This document shows positions 18,598-28,057 of a DNA stretch of 64,000 bases, in pieces. The notes beneath the pieces are model-generated. The model searched no databases. It had not been told where the DNA came from and saw only the letters and a program-made list of their open reading frames with translations. Source of the stretch: Bacteroidota bacterium (lineage in GTDB: Bacteria > Bacteroidota > Bacteroidia > Cytophagales > UBA9547); assembly GCA_004293915.1 (NCBI GenBank), contig RDZG01000063.1, forward strand, positions 38,290-102,289, in the 5' to 3' direction. The position numbers were made by a program, and so were the translations under genes. Numbering within the stretch: the stretch's first letter is position 1; each line of letters begins with the position of its first letter.

Positions 18598-18633
18598 AAA
18601 AAAGGCTTACAATGTTCTTAGTAAGCCTTTTTT
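18598..18633 (-). terminator. Rho-independent terminator of the FKBP gene
   Basis: A 13-bp stem, AAAAAAGGCTTAC with its complement, around a 10-nt loop, ending in a T run on the minus strand, 12 bp past the FKBP stop. Confidence 0.85.
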
Positions 18634-18645
18634 GTTTGTAAAAAA

Positions 18646-19362
18646 TTATTTTTTATTGATAGAAATCAATTCAACTTCAAATATCAAAGTAGTTCCTGGT
18701 CCAATTTTTGGTCCAGCACCTTGGTTTCCATAAGCCAAATTTGCAGGCACAAAAAGTTTCCATTTCGAACCCGTTTTCATCATTGGTAGGGCTTCTTGCC
18801 ATCCTTGAATCACACCATTTACAGGAAAACTAGCTGGCTGACCACGATCAACAGAACTATCAAAAACTTCGCCATTGATTAATGTGCCATGATAATGTGT
18901 AGTAACCTCGTCTATCGGAGATGGTTTTTCGCCATTTCCTTCTTTCAAAATTTCGTACTGCAAACCGCTAGGAGTTACAATTACACCCGCACGTTTTTTG
19001 TTTTCTTCCAAAAACGCTTTGCCCAAAGCTTCATTTGGTCCAGTTTTTTTGGCTTGTTCGGCAGCAAAAAATGTTTGAATAATATTTTGTGCTTCGTCCA
19101 TTGTAAGTAAAGTTTTGTTTCCTTTAAATACATCATCCAACGCCATCGAAACGGCACTTGGTTTTATAGCGTTTCCGATTCCTTGTTGTTTCATGTTTTG
19201 AGCGATACTCAAACCTATGGCATAGCTTAGTTTTTCTTGTTCAGTCGTTAGCATTTTTTTGGGTGGAGATGGTTTTGAAATAGGTTTTTTTGTTTGTCCG
19301 AAGCTCAATTGAGTTGCTAAAACGCAAACTGCAACCGAAAGTGAAATATTTATAATTTTCAT
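18646..19362 (-). CDS. Secreted FKBP-type peptidyl-prolyl isomerase (FkpA/FklB type)
   Basis: Periplasmic or cell-surface proline isomerase and chaperone. A signal peptide (MKIINISLSVAVCVLATQLS, cleaved after SFGQ) precedes a helical dimerisation domain (about 38-125, beginning EQEKLSYAIGLSIAQ) and an FKBP domain (about 133-238) with YHGTLINGEVFDSS, VIQGWQEALPMM and the C-terminal IGPGTTLIFEVEL. This two-domain layout is that of FkpA and FklB/Mip. There is no lipobox cysteine, so it is probably soluble. It is transcribed divergently from the lipoprotein gene at 19418 and ends at its own terminator. Confidence 0.93.
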   Translation of the reverse strand: MKIINISLSVAVCVLATQLSFGQTKKPISKPSPPKKMLTTEQEKLSYAIGLSIAQNMKQQGIGNAIKPSAVSMALDDVFKGNKTLLTMDEAQNIIQTFFAAEQAKKTGPNEALGKAFLEENKKRAGVIVTPSGLQYEILKEGNGEKPSPIDEVTTHYHGTLINGEVFDSSVDRGQPASFPVNGVIQGWQEALPMMKTGSKWKLFVPANLAYGNQGAGPKIGPGTTLIFEVELISINKK

Positions 19363-19417
19363 TTTGATTTTTACATTTTTGGCAAATATATTTAATTATT
19401 TTTGTATCGAAAAATTT

Positions 19418-21106
19418 ATGAAAAAACTTCCCATTTATTTTATAATCGTAGTGCTGTTTTATTCTTGTGCAGCCCGAACGCCAAATAGTAGTCAATCTAA
19501 ATCGGATGACGAAAAATATGTTTTAGCCAAAGAATTATTAGCTCAAAGTGCTTATAGTGAGGCTTTTAAATTATTTCAAGGCTTATATCAAGGATCGGCA
19601 GAAAAGTCTGATTTTATTACCAGTAGCAAATATTATGCAGCCTATTGTCAGTACAAATTAGAGAACTATAAAGATGCCAATTTTATACTTTATCAACTCA
19701 TAACTATTCATCCAGAATGGAAAAAAATAGATTTGGCTTATTATTTAAAAGCAGTGGTGCAACTCGAAACACACAATTATATAGATGCTTTTATACAGTT
19801 TGCAAAAGTTAAATCGGAGCCTTATTTATCAAAATCAAATGCGGCAAAAGGATTTTATTTGCAAACAAAAATCACTGCTGACACAGTAGAGATTCTCAAA
19901 AAGCGTTTTCCAACGGATAAATTTTTGACATCCTTTCAAAACAAACCCACTATAATTTCCGAAGTTTTAACTTTTTCGGGAAAAGATTTGAATATTGCCG
20001 TTTTGATGCCTTTCGAAGCTAGTGCAAACAATCATTTTGTGTATGAAATGTACGAGGGAATGCTTTTGGGAGCCGATTCGCTCAAAAAAAATGGACTTAC
20101 AATCAACCTTTTGCTATACGAAACAGGCAAAGATTCGGCTAAAGTTATAGAATTTACTAATTTACAAAATGCTGCTAATTTTGATGCCATTATTGGACCT
20201 GTTTATAACAACCAACAAGCTACAATTGCACAATTTGCAAAAGATAAAAAAGCAATTGTAATCAACCCACTTTCTCAATTTAGCACTTTTTCAAAATCAA
20301 TTTCTGGCTATTTTCTCAATAAACCAAGTTTCGAAACACAAGGAAAACAAGCTGCTGAATATGCATTTCAAAATTTTAATCGAACTAAAAATGCTGTAAT
20401 AATTTATGGTCTCGATGGTGGCGATAGCTTAATGGCAAAAGCTTATAAAATCAAGTACGAACAAATGGGAGGTAAAGTATTGGTTTTTAGAAGATTAAGC
20501 AAATTTACTGCCAATCTTTTGCCAACTGTAATGAGTAAAACCAAAATGGATAGTGTTTCGCATTTTACCATTTTTACATCCGAACCTACACTTGGTGCCA
20601 ATGTTTTTACATACCTAGAAACAACTTTATTAGAAAAAACCGCTACGTATAAAGTTGTAAATGAAGAAGGAAAAGAAGAAGAAAAAAAAGTTGAAAACAA
20701 AACTAAAGTAACTGATATTCCTGTAATAGTAACTTCAAAATGGCTTGATTTTCAGGCTATTAACCTCGAACAGTTAGTGCTTCATCAAACACATTTTGTT
20801 TTTTCTGAAAACATTAATCCTTCAGATACAATTTATAAAAATATTGAAACATTGTATTTTGACAAAACAGGCTTAAACCCCACGCCTTATGTGTATTATG
20901 GTTACAATTTAATGTTGTATTGGGGAGCTTTATTAGGAAAATATGATAAAAAAATTGCTCAATATATTAAACAAACGGCTCCAATTAGATTCGATGATTT
21001 TTATTATAAAAATTATACATCAGGAAACGACAACGGTTTTGTGCCTTTGTTTAAATTAGAAAATAATATTTTACAAATTGTAAATGCTCCACTAAAAAAT
21101 GAATAG
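19418..21106 (+). CDS. Lipoprotein with helical repeats and a PBP1-like ligand-binding domain
   Basis: The frame opens at 19364, but the ATG at 19418 gives a clean lipoprotein signal, MKKLPIYFIIVVLFYSC with C17 as lipid anchor, so I take that start (562 residues). Residues about 30-185 are TPR-like helices (LLAQSAYSEAFKLFQGLYQ, YYAAYCQYKLENYKDANFI). Residues about 190-540 form a type 1 periplasmic-binding-protein fold (LNIAVLMPFEAS, GMLLGADSLKK, FDAIIGPVYNNQ). The pairing of helical repeats with a PBP1 domain recalls LpoA, the outer-membrane activator of penicillin-binding protein 1A, rather than a transporter, and no ABC permease is nearby. hemL overlaps its end by 8 nt, so the two are probably co-transcribed. 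Confidence 0.75.
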   Translation: MKKLPIYFIIVVLFYSCAARTPNSSQSKSDDEKYVLAKELLAQSAYSEAFKLFQGLYQGSAEKSDFITSSKYYAAYCQYKLENYKDANFILYQLITIHPEWKKIDLAYYLKAVVQLETHNYIDAFIQFAKVKSEPYLSKSNAAKGFYLQTKITADTVEILKKRFPTDKFLTSFQNKPTIISEVLTFSGKDLNIAVLMPFEASANNHFVYEMYEGMLLGADSLKKNGLTINLLLYETGKDSAKVIEFTNLQNAANFDAIIGPVYNNQQATIAQFAKDKKAIVINPLSQFSTFSKSISGYFLNKPSFETQGKQAAEYAFQNFNRTKNAVIIYGLDGGDSLMAKAYKIKYEQMGGKVLVFRRLSKFTANLLPTVMSKTKMDSVSHFTIFTSEPTLGANVFTYLETTLLEKTATYKVVNEEGKEEEKKVENKTKVTDIPVIVTSKWLDFQAINLEQLVLHQTHFVFSENINPSDTIYKNIETLYFDKTGLNPTPYVYYGYNLMLYWGALLGKYDKKIAQYIKQTAPIRFDDFYYKNYTSGNDNGFVPLFKLENNILQIVNAPLKNE

Positions 21107-22394
21107 AAGCCTAAGTCAACAACTGTTTTTAAAAGCACAAAACTTGATACCTGGCGGAGTTAATTCGCCAGTAAGAGCCTTTAGAGCCGTTGGCGGAACA
21201 CCCGTTTTTATGAAATCTGCAAAAGGAGCTTATTTATTTGATGTAGATGGAAATCGCTACATTGACTTAATTGGCTCGTGGGGACCTATGATTTTGGGAC
21301 ATGCACATCCCGAAATAGAAGAAGCAATAATAAAAGCTGTAAAAGATTCTACTTCGTTTGGAACACCATCGGAGCGAGAAGTAGAAATGGCTGAGCTTAT
21401 TATTTCGATGGTGCCTTGTATCGAAAAAGTGCGTATGGTAAATTCTGGTACCGAAGCTTGTATGGCTGCCATCCGTGTGGCTCGTGGCTATACAGGAAAA
21501 AACAAAATCATAAAATTCGAAGGTTGTTATCACGGACATGGCGATAGTTTTTTGATTGCTGCTGGTAGTGGAGCTGCCACTTTTGGCGAACCAGACAGTT
21601 TGGGAGTTACGCAAGGTGTTGCAAACGACACACTTACAGTACCTTATAATAACTTTGAAAAACTTGAAGAAATTGTACAGGCAAATAAAAACCAAATCGC
21701 ATGTATTATTATCGAACCTGTGGTTGGTAATATGGGTTGCGTTCTGCCACAAGCTGGGTATTTACAAAAAATCAGAACACTTTGTACCAAAGAAAACATT
21801 GTGTTTATTTTTGATGAAGTAATGACAGGCTTTCGATTAGCCAAAGGTGGAGCTTCCGAACTTTTTGGTGTTACTCCTGATCTTTGCACATTAGGCAAAA
21901 TTATTGGAGGAGGTTTGCCAGTGGGTGCTTATGGCGGCAAAGCCGAAATCATGAATTGTGTTTCACCAGCTGGAAAAGTATATCAGGCAGGTACACTTTC
22001 GGGCAACCCTGTTGCAATGGCAGCTGGATTGGCAATGCTTACCAAACTCAAAAACACACCTTATATATATGAGCATCTAAATTCGATTACTCAAAAAATA
22101 ACTTCGGGAATAAAAAATGAATTAGCAAAATACAATAAAAACCTAACTATCAACCAAATAGGGTCTATGTATAGTTTGTTTTTTACAGAAAAAAATGTGG
22201 TTGATTTTGAATCTGCCAAAACATCAAACCTAAATCAGTTTTCGGTTTATTTTAACCAAATGCTTGATAGAGGTGTGTACCTTGCTCCCTCTCAATTTGA
22301 AAGCCTTTTTGTTTCAAATGCCATTGAAAATCAAGACATTGAATTTATTTTAGAAGCAAATGCACAAAGTTTAAAAAAAGTATTTGATGCGTAG
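21099..22394 (+). CDS. hemL: Glutamate-1-semialdehyde 2,1-aminomutase
   Basis: PLP enzyme that makes 5-aminolevulinate, the first dedicated tetrapyrrole precursor, by the C5 route. The 431-residue length is standard. Visible signatures: GGVNSPVRAF at the N-terminus, NSGTEACMAAIRVARG, YHGHGDSF, FDEVMTGFR and the PLP lysine K267 in TLGKIIGGGLPVGAYGG. The ATG overlaps the preceding lipoprotein gene by 8 nt, and a small membrane-protein gene overlaps its stop. Finding haem synthesis coupled to these genes probably reflects chance operon packing rather than shared function. Confidence 0.97.
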   Translation: MNRSLSQQLFLKAQNLIPGGVNSPVRAFRAVGGTPVFMKSAKGAYLFDVDGNRYIDLIGSWGPMILGHAHPEIEEAIIKAVKDSTSFGTPSEREVEMAELIISMVPCIEKVRMVNSGTEACMAAIRVARGYTGKNKIIKFEGCYHGHGDSFLIAAGSGAATFGEPDSLGVTQGVANDTLTVPYNNFEKLEEIVQANKNQIACIIIEPVVGNMGCVLPQAGYLQKIRTLCTKENIVFIFDEVMTGFRLAKGGASELFGVTPDLCTLGKIIGGGLPVGAYGGKAEIMNCVSPAGKVYQAGTLSGNPVAMAAGLAMLTKLKNTPYIYEHLNSITQKITSGIKNELAKYNKNLTINQIGSMYSLFFTEKNVVDFESAKTSNLNQFSVYFNQMLDRGVYLAPSQFESLFVSNAIENQDIEFILEANAQSLKKVFDA

Positions 22395-22782
22395 TTCGAT
22401 GGTAATACTGATTTTTTTGTATCTTATTTTGGTTATTGGCATTGTGATATATCATTATCTTCAATTAAAAAATACGGTTGAAATAAAAGGGCAAATTAGT
22501 GCTGCTCAAACAGAAAAAATAAATAGTGGCAAGATGTCTTTTTCGATTACCAAAACACAAATTGATTATTTATATAACTCACAAAAATATAGTTTAGTTT
22601 TTGATACTGATCTGATTGAAAATTCTCAAAAGAATGAAATTAATTTGTTAGTAAATATTTCAAACCCTTCAAAAGCATATATCAACACACTAAAAGGTAA
22701 ATGGCTTGAAAAATGTTATTTAATATTGTTTTTTTCAATAGCCTCCGTTTTTATATTGTTGTTTTTTGTAGCAAAAAACTAG
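22387..22782 (+). CDS. Small membrane protein of unknown function
   Basis: I do not recognise this 131-residue protein. It has one hydrophobic helix near the N-terminus (VILIFLYLILVIGIVIYHYL) and one at the C-terminus (YLILFFSIASVFILLFFVA), with about 65 polar residues between them that carry KINSGKMSFSITKTQ. The topology resembles DUF3592-type proteins, in which an extracytoplasmic beta domain sits between two helices, but I cannot confirm that. The start ATG at 22387 lies inside the end of hemL (8-nt overlap); a TTG three bases earlier is also in frame. It is likely the last gene of the lipoprotein-hemL operon. Confidence 0.65.
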   Translation: MRSSMVILIFLYLILVIGIVIYHYLQLKNTVEIKGQISAAQTEKINSGKMSFSITKTQIDYLYNSQKYSLVFDTDLIENSQKNEINLLVNISNPSKAYINTLKGKWLEKCYLILFFSIASVFILLFFVAKN

Positions 22783-22904
22783 ATTTACTCCCTTAAAAAT
22801 CAAATTAAAATTAAAATAATACAAAAATAGTTACTTAATATTTTTTTATTGTATAAATCTTATATAATTTTGTACTTATTAATAAATCTTAAATTCATAT
22901 CAAA

Positions 22905-25900
22905 ATGAAAAATTTAATACGATTAATTATTGCTAGTAGTTTGCTTTTTGCTGCTAGCAGTTATGCACAAAACAGTCCGACAATTGGTACAATAACTTCA
23001 AATATTATTGAAAAAGGTACTGGCGACAATTATATAATTGTTGGAAACGTAACAGATGGTGATGCATTAGCTGTCCAAAATCTTACTGTTACAGCAGTTT
23101 CAAGTAACAATACAGTTTTGAGTGTTACTGGGGTTTTATACACACAAGGTCAATCTTTTGCAATCATTAAAGTAAAAGAATTTGGCATTGATGGTACGGC
23201 TACAATTAACTTTTCAGCTCAAGATGATGATGGAACTACGCCTAAGCCATTTGTTATCAATGTAGGATTTTTTTATACACAAGGTTGCAGATGGAGTATA
23301 TATGATATCGTATTTTGGCAAAATGCATTTCCGCCAGATAATGAAATAACAAAATTAGATTCAATTATACCTCGTGTACAATTGCCTACAAATATTGAAA
23401 TATGGAGAAATATAGGTATGACTGCTGGTCCGATTCAACTTGGTGGAGGGTTTACATTTCATGATGGATATACTACAGGATACAGAGGTACAATAATACC
23501 AACTGCAACTGGAATTTATATGTTTACTTTGGACTGGCAGGATGGTGGAGAGTTTAGAATATCAAAATCTGCAAGTTATAAAGATGTTTTTCAAATTGGT
23601 GGATTTAGAAAACGTTCAGAAGGGACTCCTCAAGTAATTACTGATACTGTATATTTAGAAGCTGGAAGACCATATGGTTACAAATGTGCTTATTGGACAG
23701 TTTTCTCCGAACTATTCTCTCTGCGATGGGCATATTTAGGTCCTAATCCTACAAATGTAACAACAGTTACAGCCTCTGCTATGCCAACAAATGTTGGAGG
23801 AACAACTTTTTTAGCTACTACACAAGATGTGAATATGTTTATTCCAGGTTTTTATGCCAAAACATTAACGGCTGGTACTGTTAATTTTAGTGTTTTGGGT
23901 ACGGGAGGTGCATTAGCAACTTATCCATATTATGATTTAATGAAACCAGTTTCTGTTTCTGGTTTAACATTATTAAGAAAAGGGAATGATAAAATGGAGT
24001 TTAAATGGAATGCCAGTTTTGATTCAATTGGTGTAAAAAAATATAATGTTTATGTTGATGGAATATTAAGATTTAGCACAAAAAATGATAAGCAACTAAG
24101 TTATGTGCTTACAGGTTTAAATCCAAGTACTTCGTACGCTATATTTGTAACAGCTATCGATAATGCTGGAAATGAGTCAAATATTAGTAATGTACTATTT
24201 GATACCACATTTCCAAACGATGCAATTGCACCTTCTGCACCTAACGGTCTCATAGTTAATGTTTTAGCCGACATGAGTGCTAAAGTGTCTTGGTCTCCTG
24301 CCACAGATAATGCATCAGGTATTTACGGATATAAAGTATATGTTGATGGGTCAGCAATTCCATATAATACAGATACCGCAAATGTTACATCAATGATATT
24401 AAAAACATTTGACCCCTTATCATCACATACTTTTACTTTACAAGCAATTGATGGAAATTTCAATGCATCTGCTTTGAGTACCGCATTAGGCTTTACTACC
24501 ATAGCATACGATCCATTACTTACTTCGCCTGGAGTTAAAAAACTGAGAATGAATATAAGTAAAGAATACGTAGGTAAAATAGATGGTTTTGGTTTGAATG
24601 TAGACTTTAGCAATTATGCTACAACATATATTAATAACGTTAAACGTATTAATCCAGGTTTAGTTCGATGGGGTTCAATAGATGCAAATCCATTATCTTA
24701 TTCAATTTCTTCTGCTGGACCTAGAACTTTTGCAAAATTTGTGGATTTTGCTAATAAAGTAGGTGCTGCAGTAGATATTAGTATTGGTACAGATGGCACA
24801 CCCCTAATAGATTGGAGAAATGAAAGTATAGTTGGTGTTGATTTTGCTGGAACAGTAAAGCAAATGACTATAATGGAACGTACAGCGCAACAAATGATTG
24901 CTTACTTGTTTGCACCAGATTCTATGGCAACAAAATCAGTACTTGGAGCTAACTTTTTTCCTTATCATGCTGATGTTAGAAAACGTTTAAATGAAGGATT
25001 CAGACAATCAACATTTACTGGTACATCATCAGCATTTAAAGGCATGATTATTGAGTTAGGATGTGAAGTTTGGGGAGGTACATCACTAGGTGAATCTGGA
25101 ACAGTAGATCATAATGCAGATGGATTTAACAACTACACCACGTATGGACTATGGGCTAGAAAAATGGCTAGGGCATTCAAATCAAGTCCGTTTTATGATT
25201 CTACCAAAATTAAATTAACATATTCAATGAGAGAACCACAACCAGGAAATAGTTTTGGACTAACAGAAGCAATTCTTGCAACAAATTCAGACCCATTGGA
25301 TGTTGATTTAGGTGATTTGCTTTCACCAGCAGGATATATGGGGGGGAATTTAGAGTATTCGCCAGGTGTACCTGCAGCTAATTCAGAACTAGGGTATTAC
25401 AGAAATAGTTTGGAATATATGTTTAAAAACTTAAATGGTTTTTATTCTACCAAAAATCTTGATAATACATTTAGAAAAAAACAAAGAGGTTTTTTCTTGT
25501 ATGAATCAGCAATGACAAAATCTACATACAATCAACGTATGGGGCAGGCTATTGTGTTATCTGATTATTTACTGACTGCTCATAAAGCAGGTTCGTATTA
25601 CCCAGGCTTATTTTCATATGAAGGTGGTGAGTGGGGGATTACCAGTAATAATTTTGCTGTGCTTAATCCTATGTTTAAAGCTACGTTATTAATTAATAAT
25701 GTAACTAAAGGAAATAAAGATGTACTTAATACTTCAGTAACAACTTTCGAACGTTCAATTAATGACTTAGGTACACCAATTGGTGTTGGTTCAAATTATC
25801 TAGATCCAGTTTCTACTAATATTTTCCATAAAAATGGAGTTTATTCATTGATTTTAATTAGTAGAGATTTTGATGCTGATTTTCAAGTGCAGTTGTCATT

Positions 25901-26735
25901 CCCAACTGGTATGTTATTAACTCCTACTGTTTCTGGAGTAAGTAAATATATGTTTAATACCACAGGTGATTTTAGTTCACTACAATCTAGTGTTTCTACT
26001 TCTTCAACTACAATATCTAATAATATGATAGTTACAGTTCCTAAGTATTCGATGATAGTGTTTACGTTTAATGGCGAAGTACTTCCTGCAAATAATCAAC
26101 AATTAGGTTTTTCTACTTACAGACTCCCTACAGGATTTAATGTTACAGTAGATAATCCAAGCAATGCAAACAGCTTAAGTGTTACTGAACAATTTGGTAG
26201 TATTTCATTTAATGCAACTGTTACGGGTGGTGTAGCTGCAACAACCGTTGTAGGATGGAAAATAACGAAACCTGATTCTGTTACATCGTTAGATATTGTT
26301 TATTTAGATGAGAAAACTTTGAGATTCAATGCAAATGATTGCAGAAGTAATGGTGTCGTAACCGTAACTTCTTTTTTGAGAGATAATCCTAATGCTAGCT
26401 ATACATTTGTGGTTACAATTTCTGGGCAGTTGAGCGATGGTGTATTAACGCAAGAACAATGTCCAAAGTTTAACACATTAACTGGCGTAAATACAAAAAA
26501 GTACACATCGGATTTTAAACTATATCCAAATCCAACCAATGGTAACGTTTTAAATATTGAATCTGACAATACTGGTAATTTTGTCATTACTAATATGCAA
26601 GGGCTTGTTGTATTTAATAAAACAGTCAATTCTAAATTTGAAACGTTCAATATTTCTCTAGATTCTGGCTTGTATTTTGCTACTTTCACAAATAGCAAAG
26701 GCAGTATAACTAAGAAAATAGTAATTACTAAATAA
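22905..26735 (+). CDS. Secreted multidomain protein: PA14, two FN3, possible TIM-barrel hydrolase, T9SS type A tail
   Basis: A signal peptide (ending SSYAQ) is followed by a cadherin/Big-like beta domain (about 25-125), a PA14-like domain (about 128-285, with FHDGYTTGYRGTI and GIYMFTLDWQDGGEFRIS), and two fibronectin type III domains (about 350-440 and 445-535, each with an SYVLTGLNPSTSYAI- or SSHTFTLQAID-like strand). About 500 residues (545-1050) then resemble a TIM-barrel glycoside hydrolase of the arabinofuranosidase or GH39/GH30 kind: IDGFGLNVDFSNYA, VRWGSI, VDFANKVGAAVDIS, GMIIELGCEVWG. The catalytic acids cannot be fixed by eye. A beta region and a type A T9SS sorting domain (YPNPTNGNVLNIES, ending KKIVITK) close the protein. 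Probably acts on an extracellular polysaccharide; substrate unknown. A TAATTTTG element is at 22865-22872. Confidence 0.75.
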   Translation: MKNLIRLIIASSLLFAASSYAQNSPTIGTITSNIIEKGTGDNYIIVGNVTDGDALAVQNLTVTAVSSNNTVLSVTGVLYTQGQSFAIIKVKEFGIDGTATINFSAQDDDGTTPKPFVINVGFFYTQGCRWSIYDIVFWQNAFPPDNEITKLDSIIPRVQLPTNIEIWRNIGMTAGPIQLGGGFTFHDGYTTGYRGTIIPTATGIYMFTLDWQDGGEFRISKSASYKDVFQIGGFRKRSEGTPQVITDTVYLEAGRPYGYKCAYWTVFSELFSLRWAYLGPNPTNVTTVTASAMPTNVGGTTFLATTQDVNMFIPGFYAKTLTAGTVNFSVLGTGGALATYPYYDLMKPVSVSGLTLLRKGNDKMEFKWNASFDSIGVKKYNVYVDGILRFSTKNDKQLSYVLTGLNPSTSYAIFVTAIDNAGNESNISNVLFDTTFPNDAIAPSAPNGLIVNVLADMSAKVSWSPATDNASGIYGYKVYVDGSAIPYNTDTANVTSMILKTFDPLSSHTFTLQAIDGNFNASALSTALGFTTIAYDPLLTSPGVKKLRMNISKEYVGKIDGFGLNVDFSNYATTYINNVKRINPGLVRWGSIDANPLSYSISSAGPRTFAKFVDFANKVGAAVDISIGTDGTPLIDWRNESIVGVDFAGTVKQMTIMERTAQQMIAYLFAPDSMATKSVLGANFFPYHADVRKRLNEGFRQSTFTGTSSAFKGMIIELGCEVWGGTSLGESGTVDHNADGFNNYTTYGLWARKMARAFKSSPFYDSTKIKLTYSMREPQPGNSFGLTEAILATNSDPLDVDLGDLLSPAGYMGGNLEYSPGVPAANSELGYYRNSLEYMFKNLNGFYSTKNLDNTFRKKQRGFFLYESAMTKSTYNQRMGQAIVLSDYLLTAHKAGSYYPGLFSYEGGEWGITSNNFAVLNPMFKATLLINNVTKGNKDVLNTSVTTFERSINDLGTPIGVGSNYLDPVSTNIFHKNGVYSLILISRDFDADFQVQLSFPTGMLLTPTVSGVSKYMFNTTGDFSSLQSSVSTSSTTISNNMIVTVPKYSMIVFTFNGEVLPANNQQLGFSTYRLPTGFNVTVDNPSNANSLSVTEQFGSISFNATVTGGVAATTVVGWKITKPDSVTSLDIVYLDEKTLRFNANDCRSNGVVTVTSFLRDNPNASYTFVVTISGQLSDGVLTQEQCPKFNTLTGVNTKKYTSDFKLYPNPTNGNVLNIESDNTGNFVITNMQGLVVFNKTVNSKFETFNISLDSGLYFATFTNSKGSITKKIVITK

Positions 26736-26756
26736 CATTTAGACAGCATTTGATTT

Positions 26757-26790
26757 AAAAAAGAGTAGTCATTCTGGCTACTCTTTTTTT
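26757..26790 (+). terminator. Rho-independent terminator after the secreted hydrolase-like gene
   Basis: A 12-bp stem, AAAAAAGAGTAG (26757-26768) with its complement at 26778-26789, and a 9-nt loop, ending in a T run 22 bp past the stop. Confidence 0.85.
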
Positions 26791-26844
26791 ATATTAAACC
26801 TTATTTTTAATATTGCAGTTGTTTTTAATATCTAATAAATTTTT

Positions 26845-28047
26845 ATGGTAGCAACCGAGTCTTTTAAAGTTAGTCCTAGTGGATATTATGGTCGTTTTGG
26901 TGGAGCGTATGTTCCAGAAATGCTATTTCCAAATGTAGAAGAATTACGGTTGAATTATCTCGAAATAATTTCTCAACCTGATTTTATCGAAGAATTCAAT
27001 AGTTTATTGAAAGATTATGTTGGCAGACCAACACCATTATATTTTGCAAAAAGATTATCCAGCCATTTTGATACTAATATTTACTTAAAGCGTGAAGACT
27101 TGTGCCACACAGGTGCTCATAAAGTAAATAATACAATTGGGCAAATTTTGTTAGCCAAAAAACTAGGAAAGAAAAAAATAATTGCAGAAACAGGTGCTGG
27201 TCAGCATGGTGTGGCTACAGCCACAGTTTGTGCTTTGATGGGGATGGATTGCACTATTTTTATGGGAGAAATTGACATAAAACGCCAAGCTCCAAATGTA
27301 CAACGTATGAAAATGCTTGGTGCAAAGGTTACTCCTGCTGTATCGGGCAGCAAAACCCTAAAAGATGCCACTAACGAAGCCATACGATATTGGATTAATA
27401 ATCCTGCTGATACGCATTATATTATTGGTTCTGCCATTGGTCCGCATCCGTATCCTGACATGGTTACTCGTTTTCAGTCTGTGGTAAGCAAAGAAATAAA
27501 ATGGCAATTAAAGGAAAAAACGGGCAAAGAAAACCCAGATTATGTTCTGGCTTGTATAGGAGGTGGTAGCAATGCTGCTGGAACTTTTTTTCATTACCTA
27601 GATAATTGGGATGTAAAAATTATTGGTGCTGAAGCGGCTGGCAAAGGCGTAGATAGTGGTTTTTCGGCTGCAACTCTTAAATTAGGCAAATTGGGAATTA
27701 TACATTCGTGCAAAACGCTATTGATGCAAACCGAAGATGGACAAATTACTGAACCACACTCAATTTCTGCGGGATTAGATTACCCAGGAATTGGACCATT
27801 ACATGCTCATTTATATGAAACAGGTAGAGGCACTTTTTATTCAATAACAGATGATGAAGCCATGCAAGCAGGTTTGATGCTTAGTAGAACTGAAGGTATA
27901 ATTCCTGCCATTGAAACGGCACATGCTATTGCCGCATTAAGTTACTTGAAAGCTAAAAAACACGAAACGGTTGTGGTTTCGCTTTCTGGTCGTGGAGATA
28001 AAGATTTAGCTACTTACCAAGAATATTTTTCGATAAATCAAGATTAA
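26845..28047 (+). CDS. trpB: Tryptophan synthase beta chain
   Basis: Condenses indole with serine to give tryptophan, in complex with TrpA. The 400-residue length is normal. The PLP lysine is K93 in KREDLCHTGAHKVNNTIGQ; the phosphate-binding GGGSNA loop (IGGGSNAAGTFF) and the C-terminal SLSGRGDKDLATY are present. This is the TrpB1 type that pairs with TrpA. It is alone: no trpA, trpC or trpF is adjacent, and trpE is 8 kb away on the other strand. It is convergent with ftsY with a 10-bp gap. Confidence 0.97.
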   Translation: MVATESFKVSPSGYYGRFGGAYVPEMLFPNVEELRLNYLEIISQPDFIEEFNSLLKDYVGRPTPLYFAKRLSSHFDTNIYLKREDLCHTGAHKVNNTIGQILLAKKLGKKKIIAETGAGQHGVATATVCALMGMDCTIFMGEIDIKRQAPNVQRMKMLGAKVTPAVSGSKTLKDATNEAIRYWINNPADTHYIIGSAIGPHPYPDMVTRFQSVVSKEIKWQLKEKTGKENPDYVLACIGGGSNAAGTFFHYLDNWDVKIIGAEAAGKGVDSGFSAATLKLGKLGIIHSCKTLLMQTEDGQITEPHSISAGLDYPGIGPLHAHLYETGRGTFYSITDDEAMQAGLMLSRTEGIIPAIETAHAIAALSYLKAKKHETVVVSLSGRGDKDLATYQEYFSINQD

Positions 28048-28057
28048 ATTCGTACTA

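Noticed and set aside
19397..19404. TATTTTTG before the PBP1-like lipoprotein gene as a promoter
   Set aside because: The -7 word is right, but such words are common by chance at this base composition and the nearest TTTG is only 15 bp away; left out of the feature list.
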